NCBI GenBank assembly: GCA_021325355.1
Contig: JAJPHI010000009.1
Location: 1 to 64,000 of the forward strand
DNA: 64,000 nt
Source of the DNA: Pseudomonadota bacterium
Lineage (GTDB): Bacteria; Desulfobacterota; Binatia; Binatales; Binataceae
Direction: 5' to 3'
Position numbers and translations under genes: made by a program
Notes under the pieces: generated by a model
The model's database searches: none
What the model was told of the DNA's origin: nothing
The model's input: the letters and a program-made list of their open reading frames with translations, nothing else
Shown here: positions 44,185 through 53,979 of the stretch, one piece after another
Position numbering within the stretch: the first letter of the stretch is position 1
Layout of the letters: the number at the start of each line of letters is the position of its first letter

Positions 44185-44829
44185 CTACTCGGTGCCCGAA
44201 GTCCGCTCCTTCTCGGCGCCCGCGGCGTCTTCCGGATCGCTCGAGGGTTGCTGAGGGTCGGGCGAAGCAGTGGCTGACGGCGCGGCAGGTACGTCGCCGA
44301 CGGTCCCGTTGAGGGCCTGGAACTCCTCGAGGTTCGGCAAATCGTCGAGGCTTTTGAGGCCGAACAGCTCGAGAAACGCCGGCGTCGTCTCATAGAGGGC
44401 GGGACGCCCGGGAGCCTCCTTGCGGCCGCTTATGCGAATCAGTCCGCGTTCGCCGAGCGTTTCCAGTACGCCTCCACAATCAACCCCGCGCAGCTCCTCG
44501 ATCTCAGGGCGTGTGATATTCGGCCGGTAGGCGATGATCGCCAGGGTTTCGAGCAGTGGGCGGCTGAGCCGCGGCGGCTTCGTCGCGAGCAGCCGGCGGA
44601 CATAGCCGGCGTACTCCTTGCGCGTCCGCAATTGATAACCGCCGGCAACCTCCTCGAGGAAGATCCCGCGATTCTCGCTCAGGTAGGCCGTCGCCATCGC
44701 GGCGAGCGCCGCGCGGATCGTCTCCCGCGGCACGGTCTCGATCGCGCCTGCCAGACGCGTGAGACTCACCGGCTCGCCTGCCGCGAAGAGCAGACTCTCC
44801 AGCACCGACTTAAGCTGGTCTTCTTCCAC
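44185..44829 (-). CDS. scpB: Segregation and condensation protein B
   Basis: 214 residues: two winged-helix domains, starting LKSVLESLLFAAGEPVSL, with RPLLETLAIIAYRPNITRPEIEELRG as the family signature and a low-complexity acidic tail. Partner of ScpA in the SMC complex. GTG 44829 overlaps the scpA stop by one base (TAGTG). Confidence 0.94.
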   Translation of the reverse strand: MEEDQLKSVLESLLFAAGEPVSLTRLAGAIETVPRETIRAALAAMATAYLSENRGIFLEEVAGGYQLRTRKEYAGYVRRLLATKPPRLSRPLLETLAIIAYRPNITRPEIEELRGVDCGGVLETLGERGLIRISGRKEAPGRPALYETTPAFLELFGLKSLDDLPNLEEFQALNGTVGDVPAAPSATASPDPQQPSSDPEDAAGAEKERTSGTE

Positions 44830-45665
44830 TAACTCTCAGGCTCTTCAGGTTGGGCCGGTGTAGCGCCGCTCTCCGCTGCGGCGATCACCGGGGTCGCTGG
44901 AGCGTCGAAACGCTCGCCGCGCTCGAGGAAGATGGGACCGTAGCGAACTTCCTGCGTAGCCCGCACCGCGCCACGCCGAATCAGTTCCAGGAGCGCGATA
45001 AATGTGGCGATAACCACCGCGCGATCATCGAGATCGGCAAACAGCGATGCAAAGGTCACCCGCTCGCCATCGACCAACGCCGCCAGGATACGCGGAATGC
45101 AATCCGCGATCGGGATATCGCGCAACGCGATAGTCCGCGGCGTGCGATCCCCGAGCCGCTTAAGCACCGCCGCCATCGCCTGCACGAGGTCAAACAGCGA
45201 GACGGTGTACGGTGCAGCATCGGACGCGGGATCGGGCGGCTTTTCACCGGATGCGGCAAAAACGTCGCGCCCGAGCAGGTCGCGCGCCTCCAGTTTCGCC
45301 GCCGCTTCGCGATAACGCTGGTACTCGAGCAACCGCTCGATCAAATCACGCTTGAGCTCTTCGGCCTCCTCGTCGTCCTTCAGGTCGGGATGTGGCAGCA
45401 GGGCAAAAGACTTGATCAGCAATAATGTCGCCGCCATCACCAGGTACTCACCCGCAACGTCGAGATTCAGCTCGCGCATCAGATCGAGATGCGCCAGGTA
45501 CTGCTCGGTGATGATGCTCGCGGAGACGTCGCGCGGGTCGAGCTCGGCACGCTTGATCAGATGCAGCAGCAGGTCGAGCGGACCCTGATAGATCGGCAGT
45601 TCGACGCGCGGCACCGCGTCGGCGGCGGGAACCGAATCGGGTGGTGGCGAGGGCTTCTCGATCAC
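44829..45665 (-). CDS. scpA: Segregation and condensation protein A
   Basis: 278 residues of the kleisin family: N-terminal YQGPLDLLLHLIKRAELDP binds SMC, central EYLVMAATLLLIKSFALLPH, and C-terminal winged helix (FIALLELIRRGAVRATQ). GTG 45665 overlaps the protease stop as GTGA, so it is coupled to that gene. Confidence 0.93.
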   Translation of the reverse strand: MIEKPSPPPDSVPAADAVPRVELPIYQGPLDLLLHLIKRAELDPRDVSASIITEQYLAHLDLMRELNLDVAGEYLVMAATLLLIKSFALLPHPDLKDDEEAEELKRDLIERLLEYQRYREAAAKLEARDLLGRDVFAASGEKPPDPASDAAPYTVSLFDLVQAMAAVLKRLGDRTPRTIALRDIPIADCIPRILAALVDGERVTFASLFADLDDRAVVIATFIALLELIRRGAVRATQEVRYGPIFLERGERFDAPATPVIAAAESGATPAQPEEPES

Positions 45666-46279
45666 AACAGACTCCGATAAACCGCGGCCAGGACAGGATC
45701 CATCAGGAGGTTAATCACACCCGTATATAGCAGCACCAACAATATCAGAAATCCGTAGCGTTCGAGTCCCGCATACGCGCGGGCAAGCGGCAGCGGCAGG
45801 AGGCCCGCGAGCACCCGCCCACCATCCAGCGGCAAAAGCGGCAGCAGGTTGAACACTCCGAGCATCACGTTGAACACCACTCCCGCGAGCAGCATCCGGG
45901 TGAGGATCACGTTAGTGATTCCGAGACGCAGCGCGAGCGCGCAGATAATCGCCAGGGCGAAATTCGTCAACGGCCCGGCCGCCGCCACCATCACCATCCC
46001 GGTCCGTCCGTTGCGCAGGCGCCCGAAGTTCACCGGCACCGGCTTGGCGTAGCCGAAAACCGGCAGCCGCGCGAACAACAGGATTGCCGGCAGGATAAGC
46101 GTACCGAACAAATCGATATGGGCCAGCGGATTGAGGGTGAGTCGGCCTTCGCGTTGCGCGGTGTCGTCGCCGAGACTGCGCGCGACAAAGCCGTGCATCA
46201 CCTCGTGCAGGATGATCGAGAAAATCATCGGCACGGCCCAGATCAGCAGGGTCGTGATGAAGCCGCCGCTGCGCCCCAT
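45662..46279 (-). CDS. Site-2 protease (M50) family intramembrane metalloprotease
   Basis: 205 residues with five to six membrane helices. Zinc motif HExxH in IILHEVMHGFVARS, and the second metal-ligand motif in LLPLDGGRVLAGL. There is no PDZ domain, so it belongs to the short Rip3/FwdM-like group rather than RseP. The gene often lies before scpA in genomes; its substrate is unknown. Confidence 0.9.
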   Translation of the reverse strand: MGRSGGFITTLLIWAVPMIFSIILHEVMHGFVARSLGDDTAQREGRLTLNPLAHIDLFGTLILPAILLFARLPVFGYAKPVPVNFGRLRNGRTGMVMVAAAGPLTNFALAIICALALRLGITNVILTRMLLAGVVFNVMLGVFNLLPLLPLDGGRVLAGLLPLPLARAYAGLERYGFLILLVLLYTGVINLLMDPVLAAVYRSLL

Positions 46280-46280
46280 T

Positions 46281-47291
46281 CTATTCTCCGCCGGAGGCGC
46301 CGCGGAGAGTCGCCCGGCGTGCTCGCGGATGATAGGTGCGATGGACCTTGCGCAGATGGGTCCGCGTCAGATGGGTATAGATCTGCGTCGTCGAAATGTC
46401 GCTGTGACCGAGCATCTCCTGCACCGCGCGCAGGTCCGCCCCGCCCTCGAGCAGATGGGTGGCGAAGCAATGGCGCAGCGTATGCGGACTGATCCAGGCG
46501 AGACGCGGATCGCCCGCCGCCCATTCCTTGAGCGCCTTGAAGAACCCCTGCCGGGTCAGTGGACGGCCGAGCCGGCTGACGAACAACGCCGAACTTCGCT
46601 TGCTGACCGGCGCCGCAGTCGAACGTCGGGCGCGCACGCCCCCGGAGAGCTTGGCGAGGGCGGCACTATGCCGCGCCGCCAGATACTGCCTGAGCGCCCG
46701 CAGCGCCGATCCGCCGACCGGCACCAGCCGTTCCTTGTTGCCCTTGCCGATCACCGTCACCGTGCGATTGGTCAGATCGACCTGATACAGCCTCAGCCCC
46801 ACCAGCTCGGAAACGCGCAGACCGCAGCCGTACGCCATTTCGACCATCGCCCGATCCCGCATCCCGCGCAGGGAATCATTCGGGATCGCGCTCAGCAGCA
46901 TCTCGATATCCGTTCGCGTCACGGCGCGCGGCAGCGCCCGCGGATGGGGCCGCAGCCTGAGTGTCGCGGTCGGGTCGCGGGTCAGCACTCCGTGGTCAAC
47001 GAGGCTCCGGACCAGGCCGCGCACCGCCGCCAGTTTGCGTCGTTGGCTCGTCACTTTGAAGCGCTCGCCGAGCCCCTCGAGGTAGGCGCTGAGCGCGCGC
47101 GCGTCGAGCCCGTCGGGCGTCAGATGCTCCCGCATGCAGAAGGCGACGAAATCGCGCAAATCATTGGCATATGCCTCGAGCGAATTGCGGCTCAGGCCCT
47201 GCTCTACCGCCTTGCGCGCCAGATAACGGTCGAGCAGCCGGTCCCATCCGTCGCCCGCCGCCACTTCGCGCTGTTCCTGCGGGATACTCAC
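46281..47291 (-). CDS. xerD: Tyrosine recombinase XerD/XerC
   Basis: 336 residues. SAM-like N-terminal domain, then the catalytic domain with Arg in AYGCGLRVSEL, Lys in IGKGNKERLVPV, HTLRHCFATHLLEGG (His-x-x-Arg), and LGHSDISTTQIYTH with the nucleophilic Tyr. An unusual insert (about 20 residues, GVRARRSTAAPVSKRSS) separates core parts. Resolves chromosome dimers at dif with FtsK. GTG 47291 overlaps the glnD stop (GTGA). No mobile-element context, so a housekeeping recombinase is inferred. Confidence 0.9.
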   Translation of the reverse strand: MSIPQEQREVAAGDGWDRLLDRYLARKAVEQGLSRNSLEAYANDLRDFVAFCMREHLTPDGLDARALSAYLEGLGERFKVTSQRRKLAAVRGLVRSLVDHGVLTRDPTATLRLRPHPRALPRAVTRTDIEMLLSAIPNDSLRGMRDRAMVEMAYGCGLRVSELVGLRLYQVDLTNRTVTVIGKGNKERLVPVGGSALRALRQYLAARHSAALAKLSGGVRARRSTAAPVSKRSSALFVSRLGRPLTRQGFFKALKEWAAGDPRLAWISPHTLRHCFATHLLEGGADLRAVQEMLGHSDISTTQIYTHLTRTHLRKVHRTYHPRARRATLRGASGGE

Positions 47292-50029
47292 GATGCTGCG
47301 TTCGCCGCCTGACTCTCGCTCGAGGGCTCCAGACGCTCGGTCAGCGCCGCCTTGAGCAGACGCAGTTGTTCGAGGTCCTCGATCTTATGGCCCGCGGGAT
47401 CGGTGATGTAAAAAACATCGAGCGCCTGATCGGCGGTGGTCGAGATTCGCGCCAGGTGAATAATAAATCCCAGTTCAAAGAGCGTATGCGTGATCGTAAA
47501 CAGCAGCCCCACGCGGTCGGGACTGAAGACGTCGATGACCGTACAGTTTTCCGATACGCGGTTGTCGATCGTTACCTCGGTCGCCATGCGCCGGGTGAAC
47601 TTGCGCGCGCCCGGCAGGTTGTGCATCGCCGCAGCGACCAGCTCGGTGATTTCCTGCTCACCGCGCAAAACGCGAGCAAGGTCCTGCTCGACCTTAAGCC
47701 AGCGCTCGGGCTCGAGCGCGACGCCGCCGGTGCCCAGCGAAACCCGAAAGACATCGAGCGCCAGATCATCCGCATTGGTCACGATTCGCGCCGACAGAAT
47801 ATTCAGGTTGTTGGCAGTCAGCACTCCGGCGATCTTGGCGAACAGCCCCGGCTGATCCGGCGTCGCAACCACAAACTCCGCAAACTCGAGCTGCGGAAAC
47901 ACGCGATGGCGGCAGGCGAGCGGTCGTTCTTCACCGAGCGTGCGAATCAGTTCGAAGTGATGCAGGATATCGGCCTCCGGCGTCGTCAGAAAATAGCGCG
48001 CCGGCATGGCCTCGAGAAAATGCATCGCCGCGGCCGGCGGCGCGCCCGCCGCCTCGAGCTGATCACCCACCTGCGCCTTGACCAGCGCCAGACGCCGCTG
48101 CGGATCGACGGCTTCCTTTTCGCCGCGTTCAAGCAGCTTGAGCGATTTCATGTAAAGCTCGCTCAGCAGCATGTCGCGCCAGTTGCTGTAGATCTTCGGC
48201 GAGACCGCGCGCATATCCGCGAACGTCATCAGATAAAGCGCCTTCAGCCGATCGATTGAACCGACGCTGCGCGCGAATTCATCGACCGTTCGATCATCGT
48301 CGATATCACCCTTCTGCGCCACCTCCGACATCCGCAGATGGTGCCGCACCAAAAAGACGACCAGGTCGCTCGCTTCGCTGTCGAGTCCGAGGCGGGTGCA
48401 GATCTGCGCCGCCAGCACGGCGCCGCGCTTGTCGTGATCATGCCCGTAGCCTTTGCCGACGTCATGCAGCAGCATCGCGAGATACACCAGCGGCAGCGCG
48501 TCATAGTTGCGCGCGACCTCGGTCAGCAGCGGGTTCGATTCCTTGAACTGGCCGCTGCGCAGCCGCTCGAGCTCGCGCACGCCGGCAAGCGAATGCCGGT
48601 CCACCGTGTAGATGTGATAGAGGTCGTGAACCACCCGCCCGTCGAGTTGGCCGAACTCCGGAACGATCGCGCCGAGCACGCCCGCCCGATGCATCATCTC
48701 GAGCGTCACCGCCACCCGCTCGGGACTGTTGAGAATCCCCATCAGGGCGGTTCCGGCATGAGGATTGTACGGCAGCGTCTCGAGCCCCAGATGAAGATTG
48801 TCGCGCACTGCCTGGTACGCACCGCCCGACAACTGCGCATCGTGCGCCTGGCAATCGGCGAAGATAGTCACCAGGTTCAGCGGATCGCGGGCGAAGAGCC
48901 CCGTATCGGCCAGACCCAGATAGCGATCCTGGATCACCACGCCGGGCCGAATCTGACGCGCCGTTCGACGCCACGGCAGGCGCGATCGCGTTACCTCATC
49001 GGCGACGCGCCCGATGAGCTCGTCGGAGAATCGCAGGATCGCCGTCGCCTGCTGATAATACTGCCGCATCAGACGCGCGCTCGCCGAGACGCCCTCGCCA
49101 TCGCTCAGTCCGAGCATCGGCGCCACCTGCTCCTGCAACTCGAAGGTCAACTGGTCGAAATGGCGTCGCGTGATGAAATGCAGCGAATTGCGCACGCGAA
49201 AGAGAAAATCCTGAGCCGCCTTTATCGCCAGGAATTCACCCTCGCTGATGACCGCCTTCTGCACCAGTTCATCGAGGTTATGAATCTTGTACTTGGCCTT
49301 GGCCAACCACATCGCGGTGTGCAAATCGCGCAGCCCGCCCTCGCCTTCCTTGAGATTCGGCTCGAGCAGATAGACCGAATCGCCGAACCGATGATGGCGT
49401 TCCTCGCTCTCCGCCAGCTTGGCCTTGAAGAAAGTCCGTTGATCGCGGTTGAGCACCTCGGCGCTGACCGTCTTTTCAAACTGCGCGTAAAGCTTCTCGT
49501 CCCCGGCCAGATAGCGCGTATCGAGGATGGCGGTCTTCTCCTTGAGGTCGATCGCCGCCATCTTGATACATTCCGCGATATTGCGGACCGCGTAGCCAAT
49601 CTCGAGGTGGGTATCAAACAAGGCGTGCAGGATGGTCTCGGTGACGACCTCGATATACGGACCCGGTTTGTAATCGTGCAGAAAGATCAGGTCGATATCC
49701 GAATGCGGACTCAACTCGCCGCGCCCGTAGCCACCTCGGGCGATTACCGTCAGCCGCTGATTCAGCCGCGGGATCCGATGCGCTGACGAAGTCTCGGCGA
49801 AGCGATAGATCGCGCGCATCAGACGATCCATCGCGACCGTGTAATCCTTGACGATCTCACGGCCGCCGGCACCTGCCTGATGGCGCACGAAAAGGGCTTC
49901 CCGGACCTGGCGCAGATAGTCACCGGCAATCCTGCCGGCGCTGTCGCCGCGCACGAGGTCAGCGAGCAGCGCCGACTCGTCCCGTTCCGCGCCTTCCCCG
50001 GTCTGCTCAGCCGTCGATTTTTCGCTCAC
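47288..50029 (-). CDS. glnD: [Protein-PII] uridylyltransferase/uridylyl-removing enzyme
   Basis: 913 residues, full length. Nucleotidyltransferase domain RGGYGRGELSPHSDIDLIFL, PII-specific linker, HD domain YLAMLLHDVGKGYGHDHDKR, and two C-terminal ACT domains (AEFVVATPDQPGLFAKIAGV and FSPDRVGLLFTITHTLFELG). It modifies PII according to glutamine and links to the adenylylatable GlnA here. Start GTG 50029 overlaps the amiC stop (GTGA); the longer frame to 50158 lies inside amiC and is rejected. Confidence 0.96.
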   Translation of the reverse strand: MSEKSTAEQTGEGAERDESALLADLVRGDSAGRIAGDYLRQVREALFVRHQAGAGGREIVKDYTVAMDRLMRAIYRFAETSSAHRIPRLNQRLTVIARGGYGRGELSPHSDIDLIFLHDYKPGPYIEVVTETILHALFDTHLEIGYAVRNIAECIKMAAIDLKEKTAILDTRYLAGDEKLYAQFEKTVSAEVLNRDQRTFFKAKLAESEERHHRFGDSVYLLEPNLKEGEGGLRDLHTAMWLAKAKYKIHNLDELVQKAVISEGEFLAIKAAQDFLFRVRNSLHFITRRHFDQLTFELQEQVAPMLGLSDGEGVSASARLMRQYYQQATAILRFSDELIGRVADEVTRSRLPWRRTARQIRPGVVIQDRYLGLADTGLFARDPLNLVTIFADCQAHDAQLSGGAYQAVRDNLHLGLETLPYNPHAGTALMGILNSPERVAVTLEMMHRAGVLGAIVPEFGQLDGRVVHDLYHIYTVDRHSLAGVRELERLRSGQFKESNPLLTEVARNYDALPLVYLAMLLHDVGKGYGHDHDKRGAVLAAQICTRLGLDSEASDLVVFLVRHHLRMSEVAQKGDIDDDRTVDEFARSVGSIDRLKALYLMTFADMRAVSPKIYSNWRDMLLSELYMKSLKLLERGEKEAVDPQRRLALVKAQVGDQLEAAGAPPAAAMHFLEAMPARYFLTTPEADILHHFELIRTLGEERPLACRHRVFPQLEFAEFVVATPDQPGLFAKIAGVLTANNLNILSARIVTNADDLALDVFRVSLGTGGVALEPERWLKVEQDLARVLRGEQEITELVAAAMHNLPGARKFTRRMATEVTIDNRVSENCTVIDVFSPDRVGLLFTITHTLFELGFIIHLARISTTADQALDVFYITDPAGHKIEDLEQLRLLKAALTERLEPSSESQAANAAS

Positions 50030-51285
50030 AGGTTGCCTACCGCGGTGTAGTTGTCGAGATAGCGGACGACCGCGTCCGCGATACCATCGGCGAGGCCCTG
50101 TTGATAGCGCGGATCGGTCAGACGGTCGGCTTCGGCGGCGTTCGAGAGAAAACCGCACTCGACCAGCACCGCGGGCATCTCCGCTCCCACCAGCACGTAA
50201 AATGGTCCCCGCTTGACGCCGAGCAGGTTCATGCGCAGTCCGGTTGCGGCCGCGACCTGCGCCGCGCTGTCGGTTTCGATCTTTTGCGCCAGCGCCACCG
50301 ACTCATGAGCCTTCTCGCCCTGCGTCAAATCATCCAGGATATAGTCTAGGTTCGCCTTGCCCGAAGTGCCATAACCACCGACGCCGCCGTTTTCCATTGC
50401 CGCCAGCCGCATGGTCGCGCGATCGGTCGTGTTATTGAGGTAATAGACCTCGATACCGGACGTCCGCGGGTCCGGGCTCGAGTTGAGATGGATCGACACG
50501 AACAGGTCGGCATTCATGCGATTGGCGAATTGTGTGCGCTCCGCAAGCGTCAGAAAACGATCGTCCGAGCGGGTCAGCGGCGCACTTATCCCGCGCGCCT
50601 CGAGCGCGTCGTGCGTGAGCAGCGCGATCCGCAGCGCCACGTCCTTTTCCGCGACGCCGCCCGCCGATTCCGTGCCCGGATCGCGGCCGCCGTGGCCGGG
50701 GTCGATTACCACGACCCGATGCGGCGCCGCTTGCGGCGATACCGGCTCGTGACGCGGCATCGGCGGCACGAATGCCGCCACCTGCGCGCCGGCCGGCGCG
50801 GGCATCCCGTTACCCAACGACGGCCCTGACGCAACCTCTGGCATGGGCGCCGGTGGTCGGCGCGCCGTGGCCACCCTGATGGGAGCCGCCAGATGCGGGG
50901 CGGCGCCGGACCGCGCCAGCCGCACGATCAGCTCCTGGCCGCCGAACGTTGCCGCGTAATCCACCCGACCCGCCACCGCCATCACGATCCGTCCCGCACC
51001 GCCAATCTCAGCGACCTCCAGTCCGGTCAGCGGCGCCGGCAGACTGTCCGCGCGCGCCAGGCGCCGGATCGCGATACGCGTCTGTTGAAGCGTGATCGTC
51101 AGTAACTGACGCTGCGCCTCCAGCGTCCATCGCGGCGCCGGACCGCGGACCTGGAAATGCAGCTCGAGATATTCCGGCTCGGGTTTCAGGGCGACACCGA
51201 CCAGCACGCTCGCGGCGGCGTCCTGAGCGAACACCACGACGATAAACAAAGCCCCGGCCAGCCAGCAGCCTGCGCGCCGCCCCAT
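50026..51285 (-). CDS. amiC: N-acetylmuramoyl-L-alanine amidase with AMIN domain
   Basis: 419 residues: signal peptide (GRRAGCWLAGALFIVVVFA), an N-terminal AMIN-like domain, Pro/Ala linker, and an Amidase_3 domain with zinc ligands in VVIDPGHGGRDPG, the EKDVAL Glu, SIHLNSS and VECGFLSN. It cleaves peptidoglycan stem peptides during division, in the periplasm. It starts 5 bases after the mutS stop. Confidence 0.92.
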   Translation of the reverse strand: MGRRAGCWLAGALFIVVVFAQDAAASVLVGVALKPEPEYLELHFQVRGPAPRWTLEAQRQLLTITLQQTRIAIRRLARADSLPAPLTGLEVAEIGGAGRIVMAVAGRVDYAATFGGQELIVRLARSGAAPHLAAPIRVATARRPPAPMPEVASGPSLGNGMPAPAGAQVAAFVPPMPRHEPVSPQAAPHRVVVIDPGHGGRDPGTESAGGVAEKDVALRIALLTHDALEARGISAPLTRSDDRFLTLAERTQFANRMNADLFVSIHLNSSPDPRTSGIEVYYLNNTTDRATMRLAAMENGGVGGYGTSGKANLDYILDDLTQGEKAHESVALAQKIETDSAAQVAAATGLRMNLLGVKRGPFYVLVGAEMPAVLVECGFLSNAAEADRLTDPRYQQGLADGIADAVVRYLDNYTAVGNL

Positions 51286-51290
51286 CCCGC

Positions 51291-53912
51291 CTACCCGCGC
51301 GATCGCAGTCGCTCGCTCAGACGCGCGAGCAGATTAAGCGCGTCGAGCGGCGTGAGCTGTTCGACTTCCAGATGGCGAAGTTCCTCCAGCACGCGCGTGG
51401 CGGCCGGCGTGAACAGATCCATCTGCGCGCCCGCCGCCGCGCTCTCAGAGAGGCCCTGACGCGGCGCACCGCCGCTGACGGCGTCGCGCTCGAGCGCGTC
51501 GAGGATCTCGCGCGCCCGCCGGATAACGGTTTCCGGCAATCCGGCGAGCCGCGCCACCTCGATCCCATAGCTGCGATTCGCCGGTTCCTCGACCACGCTG
51601 CGCAGAAACACCACCTCCTCGCCCCACGCCCGCACCGCCATGCTCAGATTCTTGACGCGCGGCCGGTCGCGCGCAAGCTCGATTAATTCGTGGAAATGCG
51701 TCGCGAACAGCACCTTGGCTCGCGTCGCGTCGTGCAGATACTCCGCCACCGCCCAGGCGATCGCGAGCCCGTCAAACGTGCTGGTCCCTCTGCCCACTTC
51801 GTCGAGCAACAGAAGACTCCGCTCGCTCAAGCCCTCGAGCAACCGCGCCGTCTCGCGCATCTCGACCATGAAGGTCGATTCGCCCCGGCGCAGTTCATCG
51901 CGGGCGCCGATTCGGGTCAGGATACGATCGACGATTCCGAGGCGCGCCGAGGTCGCCGGCACGAAGCTGCCGATTTGCGCCATGATGACGATCAGGGCGA
52001 CCTGGCGCAGATAGGTGGACTTGCCGGCCATGTTCGGTCCGGTAATCAACAGAAGCTGCCGTTCGTCCGGATCGGCGTGCAGATCGTTCGGCACGAACTG
52101 CCCCGGCTTCATTCCGGCTTCCAGCACCGGATGACGCCCGTCGCGGATCAGGATCGCGGTGCCACCGTCCATCGCTGGACGCACGTAATCGCGCCGCCGC
52201 GCGACGCTCGCCAGCGACCGCAGCGCGTCAAGCTCGCCGACCGCGTCGGCGGTATCGAGGATCTCGCGCGCGTGGAGCGCCAGATCGCGCAGCAGCCGCG
52301 CGAAAAGTTGCGCTTCGAGCTCCTTGAGACCGTTTTCGGCGCCCAGGATCTTGCGCTCGAGCTCTTTCAGATCGGGCGTGGTGAAACGTTCGGCGCCGAC
52401 CAGCGTCTGCTTGCGCTCATACGTCGCCGGCACGCGTTCCAGATGCGGCCTGGTGACCTCGATGTAATAGCCGAAGACCTGATTGTAGCGGATCTTGAGC
52501 GAAGGGATGCCGGTGCGCTGGCGCTCCGCCGCCTCCATCCGCGCGATCACCGCGCGCGCATCGAGCGCCAGCGCCCGCAGCTCATCGACCTCGGCACTGA
52601 AACCGCGCCGAATCGTATTGCCGTCGCGCGGATTAAGCGGCGGCTCTTCGCTGAGGGTGGCGTCGATCGCTTCGGCCAGAGCGGGGAACGGATTCAACCG
52701 CGCGGCAATCTGCTGCAGCGCCACCGCGCGCCGCGCGCCGATCCACTCCTTGAGCAGGCCGACCGCGCCGAGCGCCTGCCCGAGCTTCAGTGCGTCGCGC
52801 GGACTCGCCCGCAGCGTGCCGACGCGACCCGCCAGCCGCTCGAGGTCGCCGATCTGCTTCAACGCTGCCGCCGCGGTGCCGCCGAGGTCGCAGTCGAACA
52901 ATTCCTCGACCGCATCGTGACGCCGCCGAATCTCCTCCAGTTCCGTCAGCGGATAGGTAATCCAGCTCGCCAGCCGCCGCGCGCCGATCGGCGTCAGCGT
53001 CTCGTCAAGGATTGCGAGCAGCGAGCCGGCGCGGGTTCCGTCGCTGGATATGGTCAGTTCGAGATGGGCCCGCGTGGTCTCGTCGAGCAACATGGACCGC
53101 GCCGGATGATACAGGCGCGGCGCTTGCAGATGACCGAGCCGCCCGCCGAAATTTTCTTCGGCATAGGTGAGCGCAGCGCCGGCCGCCGCCGCCATCGCCC
53201 CCGCAAGACTTGCGGTCGCCCCCTGGAATCTTTCATCGAGGATCGTCGCCCCCTGGGCGAAGACCTCATGGTCCACCCGGGTAATCGCGCAGCGCAGATT
53301 CGCCACGACGCGCGCCGCGTCGGCGTCCTCGCGCGACACGATAATCTCGCGCGGCGCGAGTCGCGCGATCTCCTCGCCCGCCGCGCCTGGGCTCGCGACG
53401 CCGGCGACGACGAACTCCCCCGTGGAGACGTCGAGCGCGGCGATCGCGCAGCCGTTGCCGTCCATGGCGATCGCGAGCAGAAAGCTTTTCTCGTCGGCCA
53501 CTAGAACCTGCTCTTCGCCGACGGTGCCCGGCGTGATGATGCGGACGATCGCGCGGGCCATCAGGCCCCCGCGCCCCAGCGACGCATTCGGCGCCGTCAG
53601 TTGAAACGCGCCGCCTTTGGCGCTGGCCCCGACGGCGACTCCGTCGGCGCTTTGTTCGCAGATGGCCACCTTGTGACCGGCCTTCAGCAGCTTGGCGATA
53701 TAGCTCTCGGCGGCGTGCTACGGCACGCCGCACAGCGGCACGCCGTCCTTCGAGCGCGACGTCAGTTGGATATCGAGGACGCGCGCGCCGACCTCGGCAT
53801 CCTCGAAAAACATTTCGTAAAAGTCGCCGAGCCGAAAAAACAGAATCGCGTCCGGCACCTTGCGCTTGATATTAAGATACTGCGCTACCAGCGGTGTGGG
53901 CTTGATCGGCAC
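51291..53912 (-). pseudogene. mutS: DNA mismatch repair protein MutS, interrupted by an in-frame TAG
   Basis: Reading the minus strand in one frame from GTG 53912 gives an apparently complete MutS of about 873 residues, except that codon 65 (53718-53720) is TAG. The surrounding sequence is CGVP-stop-HAAESYIAKL; functional MutS has Tyr there (GVPYHA). Upstream lies mismatch-binding [11 protein letters not shown] (Phe31, Glu33); downstream are the core, clamp, Walker A GPNMAGKST and LLDEVGRGTSTFDG. A restart inside the gene would lack the Phe-x-Glu mismatch motif. Other genes here stop with TAG, so the codon is not reassigned. A sequencing error, true mutation or strain-level variant remain possible. 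Confidence 0.88.
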
Positions 53913-53979
53913 GTTCCGATCAATCTAGCTGGCCGTTCGCCGCGCGACAAAAACCGGCCCGGCGGCCGCGCCGCGAGCC

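Noticed and set aside
46281-47291. Tyrosine recombinase as part of an integrative element
   Set aside because: It is embedded in a housekeeping run and has XerD-like motifs; no attachment repeats, tRNA or phage genes are nearby.
48338-49786. 482-codon plus-strand frame inside glnD
   Set aside because: Shadow of glnD, with no recognisable domain.
51690-53504. Long plus-strand open frame opposite mutS
   Set aside because: Shadow of mutS; residues are those expected from reverse-complemented mutS codons.
53718-53720. TAG recoded as an amino acid in this organism
   Set aside because: Several intact genes in the window stop at TAG (for example at 1740, 28070, 46281 and 51291), and prfA is intact.
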